Assembly (NCBI RefSeq): GCF_036688685.1
Contig: NZ_JAQQPS010000033.1
Location: 1 to 50,249, forward strand
Reading direction: 5' to 3'
Length of the DNA: 50,249 nucleotides
Source of the DNA: JALYUM01 sp036688685
Lineage (GTDB): Bacteria > Pseudomonadota > Gammaproteobacteria > Burkholderiales > Burkholderiaceae_D
Both the position numbers and the translations under genes were made by a program. Below the pieces are notes generated by a model, which did no database searches, had not been told where the DNA came from, and saw nothing but the letters and a program-made list of their open reading frames with translations. Positions 16,609 to 24,100 of this stretch are shown here, one piece after another; position 1 is the first letter of the stretch; every line of letters starts with the position of its first letter.

Positions 16609-18509
16609 TCGTCGGTACCGCCGGCCACATCGACCATGGCAAAACCACGCTCACGCGCGCACTGACGGGGGTCGACACCGACCGCCTGAAGGAAGAAAAA
16701 GCACGCGGCATCTCGATCGAGCTGGGCTACGCCTACTGCGCCCTGGCCAGTGGCGAACGGCTCGGCATCATCGATGTGCCGGGCCACGAAAAATTCATCC
16801 GCACCATGGCCTCGGGCGTTACCGGCATCGACCTGGCCTTGCTGGTGGTGGCCGCCGACGACGGCATCATGCCGCAAACACGCGAACACCTGGCCATCCT
16901 GCGCCACCTGAACGTTACGCGCGCGGTGGTCGCCATCACCAAGGCTGACCGCGCCGATGGTGCGCGACTGACCGAGGTCGAAAATGATATCGCCATGCTG
17001 CTGGCGCATACCCCGTTCGATGGCGCGCCACTGTTTCGCACCAACGCCACCGACCCGCAGGACCCCGGCGTGGCCGGCTTGCTGGCCTATTTCGACAGCG
17101 TGGCGGCCGATTTGCCGGGCCACGGGCAGGACAAACTGTTCCGCCTCGGCGTCGATCGCAGTTTCGTGCTGGCCGGGCGCGGCACCGTCATCACCGGCAC
17201 GGCGCTGTCGGGCAGCGTGGCGGTGGGTGACAGCCTGGTGCTGGCGCCCGGCGGAGAAACCGTGCGGGTGCGCGCCATCCACGCCCAGAACCAGGCCGCC
17301 GACAGCGGCCACGCCGGCCAGCGCCTGGCCTTAAACCTGGCCGGCATCGCCAAGGGCGACATCGAACGCGGCAACTGGCTGGTGGCCCCAAGCCTGGCCG
17401 CGTGCTCGGAACGACTCGATGCGGATATCACGCTGGGCGCCGATGCACCCGCCTTGACGGCCTGGATGCCGGTGCACGTGCACCTGGGCGCGGCCCACCA
17501 CCTGGCGCACCTGGTGCCGCTCGATGATGCCGCTTCGACCCAAACGCTGGTGCAGCTGGTGTTCGACACGCCGGTGCACGCCGTGCCGGGCGACCGCTTC
17601 GTGTTGCGCAACGCGCAGGCCACGCTGACCATCGGCGGTGGCGTCGTGCTCGACCCGTTCGGCGCCGCGCGCAAGCGGCGCAGTCCGGCGCGCCTCGCGT
17701 GGCTGGCGGCGCTGCGCCGTTTCGCGCTCGACCAGGACGCGGCCGCCTTGCTGGCAAGCGCCCCGGCCGGCCTGCGCCTGTCGCTGCTGGTGCGCCTGAC
17801 ACAACTGGCGCCGGAAGCGCTGACACTGTCCGCCGCCACGCTGCGCTTGCCGCTCGCTGGCGGCGACCAGTTGCTGATCGACCCGGCCACGCTGGCGCCG
17901 CTGCAGCAGAAGGTCATCGACGCCATCGCCGCGTTCCACGCGCGCGTGCCGGACGATGTGGGACCGGAGCGCTGGCATTTGAAACGCATGGTGTATCCGG
18001 ATGCCGACGAGGCGCTTTGGACCGGGCTGCTGACCACGCTGCTCGAGCAAGGTTTATTGCGCGCCAGCGCCAACCGCCTGCACCTGCCATCGCACAGCGT
18101 CGAGCTGACCGAAGCGGAACAGGCCACCGGCGCGATCCTGATGGCGCTGCTGGAAAGCGGCCGTTTCGATCCACCGTGGGTGCGCGACCTGGCCGCGACG
18201 CAATCCCTGCCGGAAGACGAGGTGCGGCGCCTGCTGCGCAAGCTGGCACGCGCCGGCCTGCTCAACCAGGTAGTGACGGACCTGTTTTATCACCCGCGTT
18301 CGCTGGCCGCGCTGGCGCGCCTGATCGCCACCTCGAGCGATGGCGAAACGGCGAGTTTTCGCGATGCGACCGGCCTCGGACGCAAGCGGGCGGTACAGGT
18401 ATTGGAGTATTTCGACCGAACCGGCTATACTCGGCGCATACAAAACCGGCACTTGCTGCGTCCAAACGCAACGTGGCCGGAAGAAACAAACCCCGATGCA
18501 GCTGCCTGA
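16605..18509 (+). CDS. selB: Selenocysteine-specific elongation factor SelB
   Basis: 634 residues (E. coli 614). SelB is an EF-Tu-like GTPase that carries Sec-tRNA to the ribosome and binds the SECIS hairpin through C-terminal winged helices. The G1 motif GHIDHGKT is at residues 7-14, the switch II DVPGHEKF follows, and the NKxD-equivalent ITKAD is present. The last ~250 residues hold winged-helix repeats, including the final one with RKLARAGLLNQV and DATGLGRKRAVQVLEYFD. It ends 29 bases before the selenocysteine tRNA gene. It begins inside the selA stop. Confidence 0.97.
   Translation: MIVGTAGHIDHGKTTLTRALTGVDTDRLKEEKARGISIELGYAYCALASGERLGIIDVPGHEKFIRTMASGVTGIDLALLVVAADDGIMPQTREHLAILRHLNVTRAVVAITKADRADGARLTEVENDIAMLLAHTPFDGAPLFRTNATDPQDPGVAGLLAYFDSVAADLPGHGQDKLFRLGVDRSFVLAGRGTVITGTALSGSVAVGDSLVLAPGGETVRVRAIHAQNQAADSGHAGQRLALNLAGIAKGDIERGNWLVAPSLAACSERLDADITLGADAPALTAWMPVHVHLGAAHHLAHLVPLDDAASTQTLVQLVFDTPVHAVPGDRFVLRNAQATLTIGGGVVLDPFGAARKRRSPARLAWLAALRRFALDQDAAALLASAPAGLRLSLLVRLTQLAPEALTLSAATLRLPLAGGDQLLIDPATLAPLQQKVIDAIAAFHARVPDDVGPERWHLKRMVYPDADEALWTGLLTTLLEQGLLRASANRLHLPSHSVELTEAEQATGAILMALLESGRFDPPWVRDLAATQSLPEDEVRRLLRKLARAGLLNQVVTDLFYHPRSLAALARLIATSSDGETASFRDATGLGRKRAVQVLEYFDRTGYTRRIQNRHLLRPNATWPEETNPDAAA
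18402..18431 (+). promoter_or_regulatory. Possible selC promoter inside the end of selB
   Basis: TTGGAG (18402-18407) and TATACT (18426-18431) are separated by 18 bases and would start transcription near 18438, about 100 bases before the tRNA. The hexamers fit sigma-70 reasonably. It lies within coding sequence, so the match may be chance. Confidence 0.35.
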
Positions 18510-18524
18510 CCGGGGTTGGTTTTA
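18490..18524 (+). terminator. Hairpin overlapping the selB stop
   Basis: AACCCCG (18490-18496) pairs perfectly with CGGGGTT (18512-18518); the loop contains a small GCAG/CTGC stem, and GGTTTT follows. It resembles a weak intrinsic terminator just before selC, but the T run is short. It could instead protect the mRNA end or mark a processing point. Confidence 0.45.
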
Positions 18525-18538
18525 GTAGATGTACAACG

Positions 18539-18633
18539 GAGGGCAATCACATCCGGTGGTGTGGCCGGGCTTCAAACCCGGTTGGGGGCGTCAGCCGTCC
18601 CCATGTAAGTTCGACTCTTTCTGCCTTCCGCCA
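18539..18633 (+). tRNA. selC: Selenocysteine tRNA (anticodon UCA)
   Basis: A 95-nucleotide gene including encoded CCA (18631-18633). The 8-base acceptor arm GGAGGGCA (18539-18546) pairs with TGCCTTCC (18622-18629) with one G-U; G73 is present. The anticodon stem CCGGG/CCCGG (18566-18570, 18578-18582) carries loop CTTCAAA with anticodon TCA at 18573-18575. The extended D stem, the long variable arm starting TTGGGGGC and the AGTTCGACTC T-loop region match E. coli selC. It decodes UGA through SelB. Confidence 0.96.
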
Positions 18634-18635
18634 AT

Positions 18636-19004
18636 TCACTTGCCGCTCTGTGCCGGCGAAACATCAAACGCCTTCTGCTCGACGGTGCTGCCCGATTTCT
18701 CGGACGGCTGCGTTTCCATGGCCGCTTCGGCACTGGTGCCGGCGCTGGTTTTGGCGCCCTTGGCGCTGGCGATTTTCTTCGGCTTGGTGGCTTTCGATTT
18801 GCCGGCCTGGCCGGCGTTTGAATCGCCTGCCTTGTTGGTGTTCTTCTGTGCCGTCGCACTTTGCGACGGGGTCGCATCGATGGCGGCCTTGCTTTGTGCG
18901 GTGTCGCCCGGCGGGTTCGAGTAATTCACGACCGAGTGGCTCTGGCCGAAGGCGGCGCCCGCGCACAACATGGCGAATACGCCGGCAGTCAGTTTGGTTT
19001 TCAT
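18636..19004 (-). CDS. Small secreted hypothetical protein
   Basis: 122 residues from ATG 19004 with AAGGGAA upstream. Residues 1-20 (MKTKLTAGVFAMLCAGAAFG) form a clear Sec signal peptide with cleavage expected before QSHSVV. The mature part is low in hydrophobic residues and rich in Ala, Lys, Ser, Thr and Gln (SATAQKNTNKAGDSNAGQAG, KATKPKKIASAKGAK), so it is probably disordered and periplasmic. I do not recognise a family. The stop lies 3 bases from the 3' end of selC on the opposite strand, so transcription from the two sides converges. Confidence 0.7.
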   Translation of the reverse strand: MKTKLTAGVFAMLCAGAAFGQSHSVVNYSNPPGDTAQSKAAIDATPSQSATAQKNTNKAGDSNAGQAGKSKATKPKKIASAKGAKTSAGTSAEAAMETQPSEKSGSTVEQKAFDVSPAQSGK

Positions 19005-19152
19005 GGTAGTTCCCTTGCAAGAATGCGACAGTCGCACGGTACTGTCTGTTTCCGCTATTGTGCCTGCCGCAATCAGTTATTGACGTAGGAGAAGTTCCCG
19101 CGCATAGGTCAGTGGCGATCTGCTGATGCTGTTACCGACCGCCTGGCGCACC

Positions 19153-19158
19153 TATAAT
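19153..19158 (+). promoter_or_regulatory. -10 element of the persulfide dioxygenase gene
   Basis: A perfect TATAAT about 107 bases before the ATG at 19265. No good -35 is seen at 17 bases (TGTTAC at 19130-19135 is weak). It is the only strong hexamer in the gap. Confidence 0.4.
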
Positions 19159-19264
19159 GGCAGGATCGTCACCACTGCATCGGACCGAGCATGACCGTCG
19201 ACTGGCGCCATTTCACCTCCTGGACGGCGCTGGCCGAGCGTCCCACAACGAGAATCCTACCGAT

Positions 19265-19966
19265 ATGAAACACTATCCGATCCAGCTGTTCGACGCTGCC
19301 TCGTCGACCTTCACCTACCTGCTGGTCGACCCGGCCAGCCGCGCCGCCGTGCTGATCGACCCGGTCGACCACCACGTCGAGCGCGACCTGGCGCACCTGC
19401 GCCGCCTCGATTTGCAATTGACGTACGTGCTCGAAACGCACGCGCATGCCGACCACGTCACCTCGGCCGGCGAACTGTGCCAGCGCACCGGCGCCATCTC
19501 GGCCGTACCGAGCGGCTGCGGCATTGCGCCAGCCCTGGTGCAACTCATTGACGGCGACGTGATCCGCTTCGGCCTCGGCGAAACGGTGCAGGTGCTGCAC
19601 ACGCCCGGCCACACCGCCGGCAGCATGTGCTACCTGTGGCGCGGCAACCTGTTTACCGGCGACACCTTGTTAATCGACGGCTGCGGGCGCACCGATTTCC
19701 AGGGCGGCAGCGCAGCCAGCCTGTACGACAGCGTGATCACTAAACTGTTCACGCTGCCGGATGCCACCATGGTCTGGCCGGCGCACGATTACAAGGGCCA
19801 GTCGGTCTCGACCATTGGCTGGGAACGCCAGCACAATGCCCGCCTGGCCCGGCGCAGCCAGGCCGATTTCGTCACCTTGATGGGGCAGCTCGATTTGCCA
19901 CGACCGCGGCTGATGGATATTGCAGTGCCGGCCAACCGCAACCTGGGCTTGCCGCACGGCGTCTGA
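19265..19966 (+). CDS. MBL-fold hydrolase, persulfide dioxygenase (ETHE1) type
   Basis: 233 residues from ATG 19265. The metallo-beta-lactamase motif HAHADHV starts near residue 58, HTPGHTAGSM supplies a further metal histidine, and GDTLLIDGCGRTDFQGG carries the aspartate and the CGRTDFQ signature of ETHE1-like sulfur dioxygenases, which oxidise glutathione persulfide to sulfite with a single iron. The closing WPAHDYKG provides the last histidine. The family also contains glyoxalase II relatives, but the CGRTDF motif favours the dioxygenase. A regulator gene begins 2 bases after the stop and is likely co-transcribed. It detoxifies sulfide-derived persulfides in the cytoplasm, by family inference. 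Confidence 0.85.
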   Translation: MKHYPIQLFDAASSTFTYLLVDPASRAAVLIDPVDHHVERDLAHLRRLDLQLTYVLETHAHADHVTSAGELCQRTGAISAVPSGCGIAPALVQLIDGDVIRFGLGETVQVLHTPGHTAGSMCYLWRGNLFTGDTLLIDGCGRTDFQGGSAASLYDSVITKLFTLPDATMVWPAHDYKGQSVSTIGWERQHNARLARRSQADFVTLMGQLDLPRPRLMDIAVPANRNLGLPHGV

Positions 19967-19968
19967 GC

Positions 19969-20673
19969 ATGTCCCGTTCCGAACGCCTGCTGCACCTGCT
20001 GCAAGTGTTGCGCCGCCACCGCCAGCCGGTCAGCGGCCAGGCGCTCGCGCGTGAAACGGGTGTCAGCATCCGCACGCTGTACCGCGACATCGCCAGCCTG
20101 CAGGCGCAAGGGGCAGACATTGCCGGCGAAGCTGGCGTGGGCTACGTCATGCAGCCAGGTTTCATGCTGCCGCCGCTGATGTTCGGCGCCGACGAACTCG
20201 ACGCGCTGGTGCTCGGCATGCGCCTCGTGGCAGACCTTGGCGACCCTGCCCTGGCGCAGGGCGCCGCGAATGCCCTGGCCAAGCTGGCCGCCGTGCTGCC
20301 GCCCGAACTGCGGCGCGAGGCGCAGACCTCGGCGCTGCTGCCCGGTTTCGGGCGCCCGGCCGTCGCGCAAGGCGTGGTGGCAGCGGCGCCGCTGCGGGCC
20401 GCGATCCGCGCCGAACGCAAGCTGTCGATCCGCTACCGTGACCCGTCCGGCACCGTGTCTGAACGCGTGGTGTGGCCCTACGCGCTGGTCTACTTCGACC
20501 TGACCCGGGTCTTGATGTGCTGGTGCGAGCTGCGCGGCGCGTTCCGCAATTTTCGCGTCGACCGCATCGCCGCGGCCGACACGCTGGCCGAACGCTATCC
20601 GCGCCACCGCCAAGCGCTGCTCAAGGAATGGCGCAAGCAGGAGTTTGTGCCGGAGCGCAGCATGCTGCCATAA
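19969..20673 (+). CDS. HTH-WYL transcriptional regulator (YafY type)
   Basis: 234 residues, ATG two bases after the preceding stop. The N-terminal winged helix-turn-helix (residues ~1-60: LLHLLQVLRRHRQPVSGQAL then GVSIRTLYRDIASL) is of the DeoR/HTH_11 type. The second half is a WYL domain (around 135-200: LRAAIRAERKLSIRYRD, VWPYALVYF, FRNFRVDRI), which in other proteins senses nucleic acids or small ligands. Position and spacing suggest it is in one operon with the dioxygenase and may control it; no operator is evident upstream. Confidence 0.88.
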   Translation: MSRSERLLHLLQVLRRHRQPVSGQALARETGVSIRTLYRDIASLQAQGADIAGEAGVGYVMQPGFMLPPLMFGADELDALVLGMRLVADLGDPALAQGAANALAKLAAVLPPELRREAQTSALLPGFGRPAVAQGVVAAAPLRAAIRAERKLSIRYRDPSGTVSERVVWPYALVYFDLTRVLMCWCELRGAFRNFRVDRIAAADTLAERYPRHRQALLKEWRKQEFVPERSMLP

Positions 20674-20727
20674 ATTGACAGCAGCGCTGGCTAAGATGGG
20701 TCTCCTTTCAACTTACCCGGAAACGCC

Positions 20728-21144
20728 ATGACCCTGACTGCCACCCCCCACCTCAATTTCCGCGGCAACGCACGCGCCGCGCTCGCGTTTTACCAGGCCG
20801 CGTTCGACGGCGCACTCACCCTGGTCTCCTACCAGGATGCCGGTCAACCGCATCCTGCAGAAGAAGCCAACCACGTCATGTGGGGCCAGGTGGCGACGCC
20901 CGGCGGCCTGCGCGTGATGGCCTTCGATGCCCCTGCCAGCCTGCCGTGGCACGCCGGTGAAAATGCCTACTATGTCACCGTCGGCAGCAATACCACGGCA
21001 GACATCGCCGCATCCTGGGACAAGATGCAAGACGGCGCCACCATCCTGCAAGCACTGGCGCCGGCGCCCTGGTCGCCGCTGTACGGCATGCTGAAGGATC
21101 GGTTCGGCGTCACGTGGGTGTTCAGCGTCGCCGGCGCGGCGTAA
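20728..21144 (+). CDS. VOC-family protein (PhnB-like)
   Basis: 138 residues starting at ATG 20728. The opening TATPHLNFRGNARAALAFYQ and the closing KDRFGVTWVFSV match the PhnB/3-demethylubiquinone-type glyoxalase-fold proteins (two beta-alpha-beta-beta-beta units, normally a dimer). A histidine at NHVMWGQV is in the usual metal position. The enzymatic activity of this subfamily is not established. It is convergent with the large helicase gene, 52 bases apart, and no terminator is obvious between them. Confidence 0.85.
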   Translation: MTLTATPHLNFRGNARAALAFYQAAFDGALTLVSYQDAGQPHPAEEANHVMWGQVATPGGLRVMAFDAPASLPWHAGENAYYVTVGSNTTADIAASWDKMQDGATILQALAPAPWSPLYGMLKDRFGVTWVFSVAGAA

Positions 21145-21196
21145 GCGTGGCCGCATGACTGGCGCACTGTTGTTCCGGGCGGCGAGGACGAGCCAG

Positions 21197-24100
21197 TTAC
21201 GCTTCCGGTAAATCCAGCCACAGTGCCGGTACTCCCCCGGCATCTGCCCTGAAGCGCCCTGTGCAGGCAAAAGTAGCGTAATCGCTCAGGCCGCCCGCGA
21301 CCACCGCATCGCAGAACTCTTGTCCCACCGTATTTGGCAGGTTGCCAAATACGGTGTTCTCGACTTCGACTGCAACGATACCGCCAGCGCGCAGCAGCAA
21401 GCGACAAGGCATTGCAGGCATCGACGCCAGCAGCGCCGGCACAGCACGGCACAGGGCGACCTGCACGGAGAATGTGCCAGGCCCGTTGATGAGCGGGGTT
21501 TCTTGCGCAGTCACCGCCCCTGCGCTGCTCACTGTTGCGATACGCTCCTGCAAATCCGGACCGACGCGGCGAAAGCCCAGCAAGTTTGCCGCCGACCGGA
21601 TCGCGTCGGCTTCCAGGCCGCCAGCGTTGTGTTGGCGCGCCAGCGCGAGCGCCGCCTTGATTTCGAGCGGAGCGATATGCTTGGCCTTGAGCGTGGCGCC
21701 CGACTCGGCCGAGCGGTCACGCACCGGCGCCGCGGTTGCTTGCCCGGTCGTGTAAAAGAAATCGTCTTCGCCCAACAGCTCGCGATGCACGGCCCTGGCT
21801 CCCGAGAGGGCCGCAGCCGTGACGGCGAGGATGCGCGAGCCCGCCTTCTCCTTGCCAAAGCAGGCAGCGAGCCGGCGCGCCACTTCGTCGAGATGAATCG
21901 GCCCTTCGAATGCAACGATACGCCAGACCAGCTCGGCCAGCGCAGCGGGCGGTGCGTCGTGTGGCTCGGCGTAGCCCTCGACCGGAAAGTGTGCGCGCTG
22001 GTAGGCCGGCATGCGCACCGCCGCAGCTTCAGGAACGAACATGGGCATCTGCTCCGGCGCAGGAACGTCGCCGGAACGATCTTCTGCTGCCGGCACGTGC
22101 ACCAGGCGGTGCCAATTTGCGCCATTGATCCGGATTCCGCTGTCCGCCTTCAGGCGCGCTGCATCGAGCGCAGTGCGTAGCCGTTCGATTTCCAGCGCAC
22201 GATTGTAGAACCAGTCGGTGCTCCAGATGCGATGGAAATTCCAGCCCAAACTTTCCAGCACGTCCTGGCGCAAACGGTCGCGCTCACGCGCCCAGAGCGC
22301 GCTGTGATAGGTGGCGCCGTCGCACTCGAGTGCAAGAATATAGGTATCCGGCCTGGCCGGATGGCGAATCCCCATGTCGATCCGGAATCCCGCCGAGCCG
22401 ACCTGTGGATCGGCGATGTAGCCCATGCCTTGCACGACCCGTGCGACATCGGCTTCAAACGGGCTATCCGCTTCACCAACCGAACCCGCCGTTTCGGTCA
22501 TGCGGCCGTCGCGTGCGAATTCGAGGAAGCGCTTGAAGATGCGCGTCCCATCGCGCGTGGCGCGCCCGGGGTCGATATCGCCAGGGTCGAACGAGGCAAA
22601 AATCTCGCAGCGCACGCGCGCGCGCGTGAACAGCACGTTCAGGCGCCGTTCGCCGCCTTCCGCGTTGACCGGGCCGAAGGTCATCGAGGACAGGCGCCCG
22701 CCAGGCTGGGCCGGGCCGTAACCGACACTGATCAGGATCACGTCACGCTCATCACCCTGCACGTTCTCGATATTCTTGACAAACAGGTCTTCGGCCTGCC
22801 CCTCGCGCAGGAACGCGTCGAGCTCAGGGTCGGCGCGCCGCGCCAACTCCAGCAACTCCGTGATCAGGTTGCGTTGGGCGGTCGAAAACGTGACGATTCC
22901 TAACGACAGCTGCGGGTCGACCCGCGCATGTTCAGCCACCCGCGCCACCAGCGCTTCGCCCTCGATGCGGTTGTCGCGCTTGCCGCCCTTGTCATACACC
23001 CCGGCAACGCGCGTGAAGCACAGACCGTATGCGGGATCCTTCTGCAACGGCGAGGGCGGCAGAATCAATGCGTCCTCGTAAAATTCGCTGTTCGACACGG
23101 CAATGAGCGACGGGTCGCGTGAGCGGTAATGCCACTGCAGCATGCGCGCCGACAAGCCACGGGCTTCACACAAACTCAGTATGCTTTCCATCGATCCCGC
23201 CGCGGCAGCATTGCCCAGCAAGCCGGGGCGTTCGCCGTCTTCGTCATCCTGCTCGTCAGTGGCATCGTCGGACAGCACGCGGTCGAAAAATGACGAAGGC
23301 GGCAGCTGCTTCTGGTCGCCCACCACGACGATCTGGTTGGCGCGGGCAATCGCGCCAAGGGCATCCTCGGGACGCACCTGCGACGCTTCATCGATCACCA
23401 GCAAGTCGAATTGCAATTTCCCGGGTGGCAAAAACTGCGCCACCGAGATCGGGCTCATCAAAAGTACCGGCTTGATGCGCTGTACCGCCTCGCCAGCGAG
23501 GGAGAACAAGCGGCGCAGCGCCAGATGGCCGCGCTTTTTCCCCATTTCCCCGCGCAGGATTTTCATCTCGCCTTGCGCGCCCAAGGGCAGTTGCTGCAAA
23601 TGTCCGGCGCGAATCGTCGTCACATTTTCCTGCAAGCGCGCGCGCTCCAGCGCGCTGAAGCGCTCGACCAGCGCATGGCGCTTTTCCTGAGATACATCGC
23701 GCAATACTGGCGAGGCCAATCTCGCACGTTCCCACAGCGCTTCGGCGCGGGCATAGGCAAGTTGGTCGCATGCGTCGCTGGCCGTCAACGCTCCCGTCCG
23801 GATACGGTTTGCCAGGACCTCGAAGCCACTGTCGCACAGCCTGGCATACAAGCGCTGCGCCAGTGCCCAGTCAGCGTAGAGGTGGGTCGATGCCGCAATT
23901 GCCGCGCAGCGGCTGCCGACGGCGGCGAGTTGGCCCGCTTCCGTTCCACCCGGGACAAAGGCAGCGGCATCGATTTCCAGCATGCCCAGCAGTTCGCCCA
24001 CATCGCGCCGGACCAGGCTTGCCGCCTGATCGACTGCTTGCCGCATGGCGCTGACGCGCGCCCCGTCTTGTGCGATCCGGATCAATGCTGCCGGCGGGCA

